Assembly: GCF_014930365.1 (NCBI RefSeq)
Contig: NZ_JABXWI010000004.1
Span: 1-64,000, forward strand
DNA length: 64,000 nt
Reading direction: 5' to 3'
Origin: Streptomyces caniscabiei
GTDB lineage: Bacteria; Actinomycetota; Actinomycetes; Streptomycetales; Streptomycetaceae
The notes beneath the pieces are model-generated. The model was not told the DNA's origin. It saw only the letters and a program-made list of their open reading frames with translations, and did no database searches. Made by a program: the position numbers and the translations under genes. Below, piece after piece: positions 8,308-17,778 of this stretch (within the stretch, counting starts at the first letter, position 1; every line of letters begins with the position of its first letter).

Positions 8308-9339
8308 TCAGGACCACGGGTCGTTCCGTCGGTCTTCAGCGTCAGGAGTGTCGGGATGCAGCATGGTCCGCAGGCAGCGTTGCAGGCCATCGCCGGCGGC
8401 GTGCTCGGCCGCACGCAGCCACGGGAGCGGTGCCACGAGCTGGGCTGTCTCGGGGGTGGCGAGGTGGTCCAGTAAGGCGGCCAGTTCGTCGGGGACCGGC
8501 AGGTCGGTGAGACACATCCAGCCCAGTGCGGCGCTCACGCGCACCTCGGGCGGCTGTGCATGATTGGACCAGCAGGCCTGCATCCAGACCACTGTGTCGG
8601 GGTCCTGGTGTGCTCGGGCCAGTTGTGCAATTGCCAGGACCAGTCCCGCTCGTACGGCCGGGTCGTGTTCGCAGAGCAGGCGGGTCTGAAAGGCGGACAT
8701 GATGGTCTGCGCGCGGGCGGAGGCGGCCGCCAGCGCGTAGGCGGCGGCGATGCGCACCGTAGGGTCAGGGTCGTCGACCAGGGGCATGAGGAGGTCGGTG
8801 TCCGCGGCGATTGCGTCGCGGGCGGCTTGCACCGACCAGTTCTGCAGGTAGCCCGTGACTTCGAAGAACCATTCGTCTTCACCACGGAACCGCAGCATGT
8901 CGGCACGGGTGCACACGCCGTGGTGCTGCATACGCGCCGCTTCTGCTGTCACTGCCAGGGCTTGGGCTCGCCGGCCCGCTTCCGGGTCCGTACCGACCCG
9001 AATCAAGAAGGGCACCGCCAGTGCCACTGCGGCCCTCATGTCATTCGCGCACAGGCCGATGAGTACGCTCAGGCCACCACGGACAGTATCGCCTGAACGC
9101 AAACTCTCCATCTCCTGCCGCACGCCGGCACCCTCCGGGAATCGTTCCCATGGCACCTCCTCAAGCTGAAACCCGTCCTTGGCCTGAGTGCTGATGCCCG
9201 CTACCACAGCTCGGACGTCAAGCGGCCCATCCACGCAATCGAGATGATCGCCGTCCACGAAGGCCTGTACCACCGCCTGGTATGTCCGATCGCTGTCCCA
9301 TGAATCCACCGGCCACCCCCATACCCACGGACTCCCCAT
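8308..9339 (-). CDS. HEAT-repeat protein, 343 aa
   Basis: Soluble all-alpha protein. Repeated helical pairs such as D-P-D-P-T-V-R-I-A-A-A-Y-A-L-A, H-D-P-A-V-R-A-G-L-V-L-A-I and P-P-E-V-R-V-S-A-A-L-G-W give at least four HEAT repeats after an N-terminal region with no obvious motif. Streptomyces proteins of this type are scaffolds, or sit next to polymorphic-toxin genes as immunity-like proteins, but no toxin lies beside this one. The ATG at 9339 is the first in frame and has only a weak ribosome site, so the true start could lie further in. No signal peptide or membrane helix is seen. Confidence 0.7.
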   Translation of the reverse strand: MGSPWVWGWPVDSWDSDRTYQAVVQAFVDGDHLDCVDGPLDVRAVVAGISTQAKDGFQLEEVPWERFPEGAGVRQEMESLRSGDTVRGGLSVLIGLCANDMRAAVALAVPFLIRVGTDPEAGRRAQALAVTAEAARMQHHGVCTRADMLRFRGEDEWFFEVTGYLQNWSVQAARDAIAADTDLLMPLVDDPDPTVRIAAAYALAAASARAQTIMSAFQTRLLCEHDPAVRAGLVLAIAQLARAHQDPDTVVWMQACWSNHAQPPEVRVSAALGWMCLTDLPVPDELAALLDHLATPETAQLVAPLPWLRAAEHAAGDGLQRCLRTMLHPDTPDAEDRRNDPWS

Positions 9340-9467
9340 GGCCAGGCGCAGTGACGCTGGAGAAGTCTCGAACCTGCGCTGATCATGCCAGCCGGCACAG
9401 ACAGCGCACTGGGACCGGACGGCACGGGCAGGTGTCGGTGAATCGTCGTCCGAGGCGGGCAGGGCAA

Positions 9468-9800
9468 TCAGTCGGTCGAGGTTCGAGTGGTTGCGGCGCG
9501 GCCAAGGAGCTCAACGTGATCAGCTCGCAGGTGCCCGGCCTCCTCCCTTCGCCGGCGTAGATGCTGGAGGCTCTCCTCGAGGGCGGCGACCAGCCGGCCG
9601 AGTTGGGCTGGGTCGACGCGTAAGAAGCGGCATCGGACGCAGGCGTGCTCGTGCACGCACGGCGCCCGAACGCGCGGTGGCAGTCCCCGAGCGCGACGCG
9701 ACGGAGCAGGAAGTGTTCTTCGAACTTCGTCCACTCCTCGGTGCCCCGGCCGCTGCCGTACGCGATCGCATGATCCCCCGCTCACCCTTGCCATGATCCG
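9468..9800 (-). pseudogene. Tyrosine recombinase/integrase C-terminal tail, frameshifted
   Basis: Two minus-strand frames together give K-F-E-E-H-F-L-L-R-R-V-A-L-G-D-C-H-R-A-F-G-R and then C-V-H-E-H-A-C-V-R-C-R-F-L-R-V-D-P-A-Q-L-G-R-L. I recognise this Cys/His-rich tail from large actinobacterial phage-integrase-family proteins. One frameshift separates the halves, and the catalytic R-H-R-Y domain is absent. It marks a former integrative element. Confidence 0.65.
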
Positions 9801-9973
9801 GTCAACACCGACCCTCACAACGCGCCTCGGGCGCTCCGGCCCCATGGGGCTCTTGATCAGGCCAGCTTCTGTGGACACTGGCCGAATCGACCACCTGTGC
9901 CTCTCAGAGAACCCCAACGAAGGGTGCCCAGCAGCCGTCCGTAGCTCCTCACTGAGCATGTAGGGGAGTTCTG

Positions 9974-10100
9974 CTAGCAACGGTTGTCGTTCAGCGCGGA
10001 CGACACCGGGAGTTCACGGAGAACGGTGTCGATGAGTTCCAGCAACGCCCGGGGGTTTGCGGTGGGAGCCCGCGCGTTCGTCGCCGAGGTGACGGACATC
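9974..10100 (-). pseudogene. Short C-terminal coding remnant, family not recognised
   Basis: One minus-strand frame reads A-N-P-R-A-L-L-E-L-I-D-T-V-L-R-E-L-P-V-S-S-A-L-N-D-N-R-C then stop, a plausible amphipathic helical protein tail with G/C third positions. Nothing upstream continues it. It may be part of the neighbouring integrase wreck or of a transposase. Confidence 0.3.
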
Positions 10101-10196
10101 CGGGTGTGAATCCCGTCGGATTGTCGATGTGACGACAAAAATGACCCCCGCCGATAGGCTCGGACAATCTGTCACCGACAAGCCCCTGGGGGTCTC

Positions 10197-11486
10197 GTGA
10201 CACAACGTCCGCTCACCGGAACATTCAGAGGGTTACGCCGTATCGCGGTCCTCACCGTACTCGTCCTGACCGTCCCGCTGACGGCCACCACCGCCGAGGC
10301 GCACGGCGGCGTGGAGGCTGCCTCGGGCAATCCCGTCATCGCCTGGAACATCCACGCTCAGAGCGCCATCCACGACACCGCCAAGCAGTCGCCCACCACC
10401 AGCACCCGCAGCTTCGCCATCGTGCAGGGCGCCGTGTACGACGCGGTCAACGCCGTCGCCGGCCGTCCGTACGAGCCCCTGGTCAGCGCGCCCCGCAGCC
10501 GCCCCGGGAACTCCACCGCCGCGGCGGTCGCCGCGGCCGCCCACGACACGTTGCTGTGGCTCTTCCCCGCGCAGGCCGAGTCGCTGAACGCCCGGTACGA
10601 CGAGGCGCTGGCCGCGATCCCCGACGGCCGCGCCGAGGACGGCGGGGTGGCCGTCGGCAGGGCCGCCGCCGCGGCGATGACCGAGAACCGCCGTGACGAC
10701 GGCTTCGACCCCGCCGCGCCGTGGACCGTCGGCACCGAGCCGGGCCAATACCGGCTCACCCCGCCCGGCTACGTCAACGTCGGCGCCTGGGTGCCGAACC
10801 TGAAGCCGTTCGTCGTCCCCGACGCCGGCGCCTACCGGGTCAAGCCCCCGCCGGCCCTGACCGGCACCGCCTGGGCCCGCGACCTGAACGAGGTCAAGAG
10901 CCTCGGCGCGGCCACCAGCACCGTCCGCACCGAGGACCAGACCGAGGCGGCGATCTGGTGGGACGACCCCCGGATGGTCGAATGGTCGATCACCCGGCAA
11001 CTCGCCCGCGCGCACCACCTCAACAGCCTCCAGACGGCGCGGCTGCTCGCCATGGTGTACGTGGCCTCCGCCGACACCCTGATCGCCTGCTACAAGGCCA
11101 AGGCGCACTGGAACTTCTGGCGCCCGGTGACGGCCATTCCGCTCGCCGGCACCGACGGCAACCCGGCCACCGATCCCGACCCGGACTGGACGCCGCTGCG
11201 GGTCACCGCCCCGTCGCCGGAGTACCCGTCGGGCCACGCCTGCTTCACCACGGCGGTCATGACGGCCCTGGGGTCGTTCTTCGGCCGTGACGACCTCACG
11301 TTCGCCGCGTACAGCCCCGCCTCCGGCACGACCCGCCACTACGACAGCCTTCAGGCGGCGACAGCCGAACTCATGGAGGCGCGAATCTGGGCCGGCGTGC
11401 ACTACCGCTTCGCCTCCGAGCACGGGCACCGGCTCGGGCTGGCGGTCACCCTCGACGTCCTGAGCCGCGCCTTCCAGCGGCGCTGA
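10197..11486 (+). CDS. Secreted vanadium-dependent haloperoxidase-like (PAP2 fold) protein, 429 aa
   Basis: Exported protein: a signal peptide (R-G-L-R-R, then a Leu/Val core, cut after T-T-A-E-A) precedes a PAP2/vanadium-haloperoxidase domain. The three active-site motifs are present: A-K-A-H-W-N-F-W-R-P near residue 300, Y-P-S-G-H near 344, and R-I-W-A-G-V-H-Y-R-F-A-S-E-H-G-H-R-L-G near 400. The residues that bind vanadate or phosphate (K/R, S-G-H, R, H) can all be placed. Family members are haloperoxidases or acid phosphatases. The GTG at 10197 follows GGGGGTCTC. It is monocistronic. Confidence 0.82.
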   Translation: MTQRPLTGTFRGLRRIAVLTVLVLTVPLTATTAEAHGGVEAASGNPVIAWNIHAQSAIHDTAKQSPTTSTRSFAIVQGAVYDAVNAVAGRPYEPLVSAPRSRPGNSTAAAVAAAAHDTLLWLFPAQAESLNARYDEALAAIPDGRAEDGGVAVGRAAAAAMTENRRDDGFDPAAPWTVGTEPGQYRLTPPGYVNVGAWVPNLKPFVVPDAGAYRVKPPPALTGTAWARDLNEVKSLGAATSTVRTEDQTEAAIWWDDPRMVEWSITRQLARAHHLNSLQTARLLAMVYVASADTLIACYKAKAHWNFWRPVTAIPLAGTDGNPATDPDPDWTPLRVTAPSPEYPSGHACFTTAVMTALGSFFGRDDLTFAAYSPASGTTRHYDSLQAATAELMEARIWAGVHYRFASEHGHRLGLAVTLDVLSRAFQRR

Positions 11487-11493
11487 CGCGGCC

Positions 11494-11519
11494 GTCCCTC
11501 CCACCACGACCGGGAGGAC
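11494..11519. terminator. Possible terminator of the haloperoxidase-like gene
   Basis: GTCCCTCCC and GGGAGGAC face each other with one bulged base and a nine-base loop, eight bases after the stop codon. Confidence 0.45.
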
Positions 11520-11648
11520 AGCTCGGGACAGCACCAACACCGGGACGGCGACCGAAGCGCAGCTCAGCGGGGTCGGGACGCGGAGAGGACGACTGGTCTC
11601 CGGCCAGGAAAGGGTGGTTGTCGCGGGCAGGGCGCAACACTGAGCACC

Positions 11649-11712
11649 CAACGGAGTTCCTCGTGCAACAGAAGGATCTTGGTCGATCTGCTGCCCATGA
11701 GGAACTCCGTTG
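11649..11712. repeat. 14-bp perfect inverted repeat with a 36-bp spacer
   Basis: CAACGGAGTTCCTC at 11649-11662 is repeated inverted as GAGGAACTCCGTTG at 11699-11712. The spacer has no gene. The right arm lies exactly where the coding signal of the truncated minus-strand gene stops, so this may be a transposon end or a miniature element rather than a terminator. Confidence 0.6.
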
Positions 11713-11954
11713 CCGCTCGGACAGCCCACCTTCCTGGAGGCTACGGCGGTCGGTGTCCCGGGGCCGGTGAGGCCGGCGGCGGTAAGGAGCTGGTCGGCGG
11801 CCTCGATCAGACCCGCCGCCCGCAGTTCACGGGCGCGGCGGACCCAGCTGTCGTGGGACGGCTCGTAGATCTTGAGGCATCGGGTGTACGGCAGGCTCGT
11901 CACGGCCTGGATCCGGCGGGCGAGCTGCGCGGTGCGGGGCTGCTTCTTCGGCAT
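11713..11954 (-). CDS. Hypothetical small protein, probably 3'-truncated
   Basis: About 80 codons with strong G/C third-position bias starting at the ATG at 11954: M-P-K-K-Q-P-R-T-A-Q-L-A-R-R-I-Q, then D-S-W-V-R-R-A-R-E-L-R-A-A-G-L-I-E-A-A-D-Q-L-L. The basic start and the two helices resemble small accessory proteins of actinobacterial mobile elements, but I do not recognise a family. Coding bias ends at the inverted repeat at 11649-11712. Beyond it the frame continues only as antisense of the haloperoxidase gene. Confidence 0.45.
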
Positions 11955-12045
11955 CGTCTGCCGTGCGGCCGGCCGTCATTTGCGGTGACGGACAAGCGAT
12001 CCGGCGAGAGACGCAGGAGACACACAGGGATCCCTCGGGCGCCGG

Positions 12046-15000
12046 TCATGTGCAGGGCGGAACGTGTCCGAAGTCCGGCAACAGGGTGTGCCACTGGCGC
12101 TCGGTCAGCGGCGCACCAGTCGTGGCGCAGATCCGGGACGCCGCGTGCTGAGCGTCGGTGGTCCAGTGGCGTGCGGTGCGGCCCCCGGCGGTCCACACCT
12201 GGGTTCCGTCAGCGCTGAGCGCGGCGTTGGAGAACGCCTCGCCGGGGCTGCGGAGGGAGGCTCGTAGGAGTGGCCGGTCCGAGCGGGTGAGGTTCCAGAG
12301 CGCGGCCGTGCCGTCCTCCCCCGCGCTGAGCAGGGTGCGGCCCCCGGCGGCGAGGTGGAGAGCGACGAGGTGTCCGCTGTGGCCGCGCAGCGGGCGCGGG
12401 AGGAGGGTGGGGCGACTGTGCGGATGGGCGGGGTGGAGGCGCCACAGCCGTACGGTGTCGTCCTGGCCGCCGGAGGCCAGGAGCGTGCCCTCGGCGGCGA
12501 CCGCGTTCACGCTCGCGGTGTGGCCGGTGAGTTCATGGACGGGGCTGCTGACGGTTCCGCGGGAGCGGGTGTCCCAGAGGCGGACGGTGCGGTCGCTCTC
12601 GGCCGTGGCCAGCAGTCTGCCGTCCAGCGCGAAGGTGACGCCGTTGACTCCGTTGGAGGAGGGCGCGGCGAACAGGGCCTGCGGGGACAGGCGTTGAGCG
12701 GCGGCCGGCAGTCGCCACAGGGCGGAGCGGTTGTCGACGGAGCCGGCCGCGAGACGGCTGCCGTCGGGAGCGAAGGCCAGGGAGGTGACGGGTTCGCCGA
12801 AGCGCTCATCGGTGTCGAGGCGGCGGGGCCTGTCGGTGATGTCCCACAGGTGGACGGTGCCGTCGGCCGTGCCTGCGGCGAGCCGGGTGCCGCTGGGGTG
12901 GAGGGCGACTGTGGTCACGGCAGCGGGGTGAGGAAGGAGACTGAGGAGGGCGGGGTGGTAAGGGTCGCGGATCGACCACAGACGGACCGAGCTGTCGTGA
13001 GCGGAGCTCGCGGCAACGGAGCGTCGGTCGTCGACCGCGATGTCGCTGATCGTGTCGGTGTGGCCGAGCAGTATGGGCAGGGGCAGGGGCCACCGGTAGG
13101 CGGTGCCACCGTCGGTGGAGCCGGTGTACAAGGTGGGCCGATCCGGGGCCCAGGTCAGGGACTGCAGAGGCCGTGGGTTGGGGAGGGACAACAAGACGTC
13201 TCCGGTGCCCGGGTCGCGCAGCCGCAACGGGCCGCGGCTGTCGGCCTCCGCCAGGTAGGCGCCGTCCGCGCTGTAACCCAGCCCGGCCGCGAAACCGCCC
13301 ACGTGATCGGCCGCTTGCCAGCGGGTGCACAGGCCGCGTTGATCCAGCCCGCACAGCCGCATCGCCCCGGTGCTCAGACCGACCGCGATCCGCCTGCCGT
13401 CCGGGGCGAGCGCCGTTTCGCTGACCGGCGCCGGGAAACGCTCGGTGTCGGTTCGGCGGTAGCTGCCGTCGGAGCGACGGGTCCAGATGACGGCGGCGCG
13501 TTCGGAACTGCCGGCGGCGATGCGGGAGCCGTCCTTGCCGACAGAGACCGAGACGAGTTTCCGGTGCCCGGCGCGGAGTTCGCGGACGGCGCCGGGGTGT
13601 TGCGGGTCGGTGAGATCCCACAGTCGTACGACGCCGTCCTCGCAGGCCGCGGCGAGAGTGCGGCCGTCCTGGGTGATACGGGCGTCGCGGGCATCACCCG
13701 AGGCATGCAGCCGAGGGCCGGGGGTGGGGCGCCGGGTGCCGTGCAGCCGCCAGATCCTGATCTCCGTACTGTCCGCGACGACCAGGCCCTCGCCGCCGCG
13801 GGTGAAGGCCAGTCCGTACACCACGCGCTCACCGGGCAGGAGCAGCCGGGCCAGTGGGGACGGCCGGGCCTCGGCAGGCGGGCCGTTCGGTTCGGGCAGA
13901 CGCCAGAGCCGTACCACTCCCTCCCGTGACCCGGTGGCCAGCAGACCTGCGCGGGCTGCCAGGGCCTGCACCGCTTGGCCCGTGGGCCCGAACAGGACCG
14001 GATGCGGCAGGCCGGAGCTGCTGATCGCCGCTTGGCGGGCTTGTACCTCGCCCGGGTCCGTGCGATACGCGCCCAGGGCGAGGGCCGCGGCCGCGGCCGG
14101 ATCGGTGGAGCGCAGGGTCATGGAGTGCCCGGCCATCGCCCGGGCCATGGCCCGCCGGTTCTGCCCGTCCGCCTGGTCTTGCAGTACGACGATCGTTACG
14201 GCTGCGATCAGGACCAGCACCATCAGGCCGACGATGGCTGCGAACGCACGGCGCAGCCTGCGCAGCCCGCGCCGTGCCTCATGCGTGCCGGCGGTGAGGA
14301 ACTCCGATTCGACGGCCCGTGCCTGCCCGGGGTGATCCGCCTCCCATTGCGCGGCGACGGCCAGCGTGGCGCCCTGGAACAGCAGGTCGGGCCGGCGTCC
14401 GGACTCCGCCCAGGCCCGCGCCGCCTCGGCGATCCGCTGGTGGGTGCGGATGCCCTCACGGTCGGATTCGATCCAGCCGGCGAGCCGGGGCCAGGCCCGC
14501 AGAAGCGCCTCGTGGGTGATCTCCACCGATGCGCTGCCCAGGGTGAGCAGCCGGGCCCGGGCGAACGCTTCCAGCGCGGGTCCGGTGTCGGCGTCGAGGT
14601 GTGCGCGTGACACGCGCCGCCGTGTGTCGGTGCCCTCCTCGCCGACCTGGACGAGTTGGAGCATCAGCCGGCGTGCTGCGGCCCGGTCTCCACTCGGCAG
14701 GTCGAGGTAGGTGCGCTCGGCGGTCTCGGCGACGGCGCCCCGGATGCCGCCGGTGCGTCGGTAGCCGGCAATTGTCAGGCGCCTGCCGGTGCGTTGCTGC
14801 CAGGTGGCCAGCAGGGCATGGGACAGCAAGGGCAGCGAACCGGGATCGCAGCCGTGACCGCCGGGGTCGAGATCGTGGAGGAGGGCGTCCACCAGGCCCG
14901 GTTCCAGGTCGAGCCCGGCCAGCGCGGCCGGCTCCTCGACGGTTTCGGTGAGCTCGCTGCGGTTCATCGCCCCCAGAGCGACCGTCCGCTGCTCGATCGC

Positions 15001-15789
15001 GGAGACCAGGCCGGGGTGGGTCAGACAGCGGTCCACGAAATCGGCGCGCACCGCGAGCACGGCGAGCGGGAGCGCGCACAGCGCGTCGAGACAGGCGGTG
15101 CGCTCGGCTTCGTCCTCGCAGAGGGTGAAGACCTCTTCCAGTTGGTCGACGACGAGGAGCAGCCGGTCATCGACGGGCGGGAGATCGCCGCCGCGGATGC
15201 GGGCAGCGAGGTCCTGCACGGGCAGTCCCAGCGGGTCGGCGAGCACCTGGGCCAGCGCGTCCACCGGGCGGCCCCCGGGGGTGACCACCACGGTGTGCCA
15301 GGGCCCGCGTTCCAGCGCGCCCCCGGCCACCGCCCGCAGCAGGCCCGCCCTCAGCAGGGATGACTTGCCGGCCCCGGACGCCCCGACCAGCAGCACAGGG
15401 CCGCCCTCCCGCACGGCCTGTACGACGCGCGCCACGAGAGTGCCCGTCGCGGTCCGCCGCCCGAAGAACCAGCGCGCGTCCCGCTCACCGAAAGCGGCCA
15501 GCCCTCGGTAGGGGCAGGGCACCGCCCGCTGTCCCGGCTGTGCCACCGGATCGACACGGAGCCCAGACAGCTCACCACCCGCGCGGAGCGCGGCGTCCAC
15601 AGACTCGGCCAGCTCCCGGTTCGGCCGCTTCCGGCCGTTCTCGATGTTGGACAGATGGCTCTTGCTGTAGTTCGTCGCCTCCGCCAACCCCGACAGGGAC
15701 ACTCCGCGTTCGCCTCGCAGGCGACGCATGACCGCCCCGAAGTCCGGCGGAACCGGCTCCGAGGTCTTCGGGACCGTTTCCTCCTCCAT
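12046..15789 (-). CDS. HTH-nSTAND-TM-WD40 signalling protein, 1247 aa
   Basis: Multidomain STAND-type signal protein. An XRE-type HTH lies at about residues 17-70 (S-K-S-H-L-S-N-I-E-N-G-R-K-R-P). An nSTAND NTPase follows, with Walker A GASGAGKSS at 136-144 and Walker B LLLVVDQLEEV at 210-220. One membrane helix lies at about 516-536, and the remaining ~700 residues form a WD40 propeller (repeated V-R-L-W-D and A-A-G-S). Such proteins are common in Streptomyces and are thought to sense and regulate, or to act in conflict systems; no target is known. I start at the ATG at 15789, with GGGGGAA eight bases upstream, rather than the longer frame to 16056. It is divergent from a secreted protein. 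Confidence 0.88.
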   Translation of the reverse strand: MEEETVPKTSEPVPPDFGAVMRRLRGERGVSLSGLAEATNYSKSHLSNIENGRKRPNRELAESVDAALRAGGELSGLRVDPVAQPGQRAVPCPYRGLAAFGERDARWFFGRRTATGTLVARVVQAVREGGPVLLVGASGAGKSSLLRAGLLRAVAGGALERGPWHTVVVTPGGRPVDALAQVLADPLGLPVQDLAARIRGGDLPPVDDRLLLVVDQLEEVFTLCEDEAERTACLDALCALPLAVLAVRADFVDRCLTHPGLVSAIEQRTVALGAMNRSELTETVEEPAALAGLDLEPGLVDALLHDLDPGGHGCDPGSLPLLSHALLATWQQRTGRRLTIAGYRRTGGIRGAVAETAERTYLDLPSGDRAAARRLMLQLVQVGEEGTDTRRRVSRAHLDADTGPALEAFARARLLTLGSASVEITHEALLRAWPRLAGWIESDREGIRTHQRIAEAARAWAESGRRPDLLFQGATLAVAAQWEADHPGQARAVESEFLTAGTHEARRGLRRLRRAFAAIVGLMVLVLIAAVTIVVLQDQADGQNRRAMARAMAGHSMTLRSTDPAAAAALALGAYRTDPGEVQARQAAISSSGLPHPVLFGPTGQAVQALAARAGLLATGSREGVVRLWRLPEPNGPPAEARPSPLARLLLPGERVVYGLAFTRGGEGLVVADSTEIRIWRLHGTRRPTPGPRLHASGDARDARITQDGRTLAAACEDGVVRLWDLTDPQHPGAVRELRAGHRKLVSVSVGKDGSRIAAGSSERAAVIWTRRSDGSYRRTDTERFPAPVSETALAPDGRRIAVGLSTGAMRLCGLDQRGLCTRWQAADHVGGFAAGLGYSADGAYLAEADSRGPLRLRDPGTGDVLLSLPNPRPLQSLTWAPDRPTLYTGSTDGGTAYRWPLPLPILLGHTDTISDIAVDDRRSVAASSAHDSSVRLWSIRDPYHPALLSLLPHPAAVTTVALHPSGTRLAAGTADGTVHLWDITDRPRRLDTDERFGEPVTSLAFAPDGSRLAAGSVDNRSALWRLPAAAQRLSPQALFAAPSSNGVNGVTFALDGRLLATAESDRTVRLWDTRSRGTVSSPVHELTGHTASVNAVAAEGTLLASGGQDDTVRLWRLHPAHPHSRPTLLPRPLRGHSGHLVALHLAAGGRTLLSAGEDGTAALWNLTRSDRPLLRASLRSPGEAFSNAALSADGTQVWTAGGRTARHWTTDAQHAASRICATTGAPLTERQWHTLLPDFGHVPPCT

Positions 15790-15966
15790 GCTGTTCCCCC
15801 AGCTCACAAGGCGTATTCCGCTATCGCTCCGGACGGGATACTCGGCGCTCCTAGCGTGCCGGGTGCCGGGCGGGCACTTTGGTCTCGCCGGGTCGACGCC
15901 ACCACAACGAGTGACGGCAGTCATCTCCCGGAACCTCAACCCACCCACCGGAAACGGAGCTTCACC

Positions 15967-16470
15967 ATGCCCGGAAAGATCAAGTCCGCCTGCGTCGGGG
16001 CGTTGACAGCAGCGACACTCGCGTCGACTGTGCTGGCCACGGCCGCCCCTGCCCATGCGGACGCGACCAAGTGCGCCGCGTTCAAGGGGCGAGGCAAGGC
16101 GTCAGCCGCCGCCTGCATCAACACTGAGCTGCAAAATGCCGGGCACCCGGCGCTGTGGCGCGTGATCGCCAGGGCGTACGTGAAGCTCGACAGCAGCGCG
16201 AGTAACGCCCGCTCGTTCCACTACCAGGTTCAGTACCACCGCAAGCCCATGGGGGAAGGCTGGCAGCCTTGGAAGACGGTGGCCGACGGCAGGACGACGG
16301 TGCCGGCCGGGCGGACCGTGGGCCCCATCCACGTACACACGGACTCGGCGCCTGCGCTCGGCTGCCGAGACACCGGCCAGTTCTGGGCGGTTCAGGCGCG
16401 GGTGTCCTACGGCGGGTCGGGTGGATGGAGCGACTGGTCACACATCTACACCGGTGACTGCGACACCTGA
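15967..16470 (+). CDS. Small secreted protein of unknown function, 167 aa
   Basis: N-terminal signal peptide (M-P-G-K-I-K-S, Ala/Thr/Leu core, cut near A-H-A-D) followed by a mature domain of about 130 residues. The mature part has four cysteines, which probably pair outside the cell, and Trp-rich strands such as G-W-Q-P-W-K-T-V and G-G-W-S-D-W-S-H-I-Y-T. No enzyme motif is visible. GGAAACGGAGC precedes the ATG. The gene is transcribed away from the HTH-nSTAND-WD40 gene across a 177-base shared promoter region, so that protein is a candidate regulator; this is inference from position. Confidence 0.72.
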   Translation: MPGKIKSACVGALTAATLASTVLATAAPAHADATKCAAFKGRGKASAAACINTELQNAGHPALWRVIARAYVKLDSSASNARSFHYQVQYHRKPMGEGWQPWKTVADGRTTVPAGRTVGPIHVHTDSAPALGCRDTGQFWAVQARVSYGGSGGWSDWSHIYTGDCDT

Positions 16471-16659
16471 CCGTTGGATGGGGACGCCGCCCGGCTGACC
16501 CTGTTCGGATGACTTGAGCCGGCAAGGTCGCGCACGCGGTCGACGTCCCCGCGGGCCGCCGCCCTCCGTACTCCGTGAGGGCGACGGCCGGACGTCTACA
16601 TGCGTGCTTTCCCGTGCCCGGCGGCGGCCGGTCAGCAAGCTGCCGGGCTCCGACTCTGT

Positions 16660-17661
16660 TCACGCTCGTTCGATCAGCCGCAGTACCCCCAGCATGTGCT
16701 GCGGTCGGGCCGCGGCCTCCGAGTCATAGGGATAGAACGACACCTCCACCCCCACCCAGCCCCGGAACTCCCCGTCGTCGTCCAGGATCTGCAGGAGCGG
16801 CTTCACATGGGAGTTGCCGCCGTGGCACAGGGCCCCGTGCGCCGACGCGAGACAGGTGCACCAGTGCCACCAGGTGTCGCGCCGGTCGTGGGCGGAGACG
16901 CGTGCGAGGTAGTACTGGATCGAGGTCTCCCGGCAGCCGCACGCCGTGGAGCTGGGCTGGTACCTCGTCATGCACCACGAGGGGTTCCGGCAGGCCCGGT
17001 AGCCGGACTGGCCGAAATTGCCCTTCTTCATGCGCGTGACGTCCCCGCCGGCCCAGGACCAGCCGTCGAGCGGCAGGTCCTGCGGGTACGCATGCACGCT
17101 GGACATGGCACGCCGCGTGCTCAGTTCCGCGTTGCTGCCGTACGCGTACCCGTGCGTGGCGGCGCCGGAGTTGCGGAACGTCAGGCTTGCCAGGCCGCGC
17201 CGGGGCTCGACGGACCACTCCTCCTTCCACCGAGATGTCCACGCGATGTGCACGATGGAGCCGGCGCCGGCCCGCAGTTCGAAGGTGCCCCTGCGCACCT
17301 CGGGAGCCGCGCCGGTGAACCCGGCCGCCGTCATGACCGAGCAGGGGCGCGAACCGGGCTTGTCCCGGGTGCCGGGCGCGCAGCGCGTATCGGGAGTTGC
17401 TCCGACGGGCACCCGCGCGGGCTTCGGACGGCGCGTCTGCTCCCAGCGGTACATCTGTGCCGTGACGGTCCCGCTCGGGTCGAAGTGGTACGTGCCCAGG
17501 CGCGTCCAGTTGCCGGTGCCGGGCGCGAGACGGCCCATCGCGACCACGAAGTCGTCTCTGCCACCGGGCAGTTGTACGGAGGGCGCGGCACCCTGGCCCG
17601 GCGTGAGGGTTGCCGCCGTCACGACCAGCGTGAACAGCAGCGCGTACAGAGTTCGGATCAT
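16660..17661 (-). CDS. Secreted Cys/Trp-rich protein, 333 aa, family not recognised
   Basis: Begins with a clear signal peptide (M-I-R-T-L-Y-A-L-L-F-T-L-V-V, cut near P-G-Q-G-A). I therefore prefer the ATG at 17661 over a GTG at 17718. The mature protein starts with a strand-rich domain (L-G-T-Y-H-F-D-P-S-G-T-V-T-A) and has many cysteines and tryptophans in its second half (C-G-C-R-E-T, D-T-W-W-H-W-C-T-C-L). The end (G-W-V-G-V-E-V-S-F-Y-P-Y-D) looks like a beta-sandwich. Full length with even codon bias, so it is a real gene. Lipid- or glycan-binding is possible but unsupported. Confidence 0.7.
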   Translation of the reverse strand: MIRTLYALLFTLVVTAATLTPGQGAAPSVQLPGGRDDFVVAMGRLAPGTGNWTRLGTYHFDPSGTVTAQMYRWEQTRRPKPARVPVGATPDTRCAPGTRDKPGSRPCSVMTAAGFTGAAPEVRRGTFELRAGAGSIVHIAWTSRWKEEWSVEPRRGLASLTFRNSGAATHGYAYGSNAELSTRRAMSSVHAYPQDLPLDGWSWAGGDVTRMKKGNFGQSGYRACRNPSWCMTRYQPSSTACGCRETSIQYYLARVSAHDRRDTWWHWCTCLASAHGALCHGGNSHVKPLLQILDDDGEFRGWVGVEVSFYPYDSEAAARPQHMLGVLRLIERA

Positions 17662-17778
17662 GCAGCCGAGTCGACCGCATGACGAACCCTGGAGACTGCT
17701 CGCCACGACGATGATCACCCGGCTTCAGGAAGTGCGCGGCGGCTCACTTCCCCACATCCGCGCTACTTCGCCACCGAC

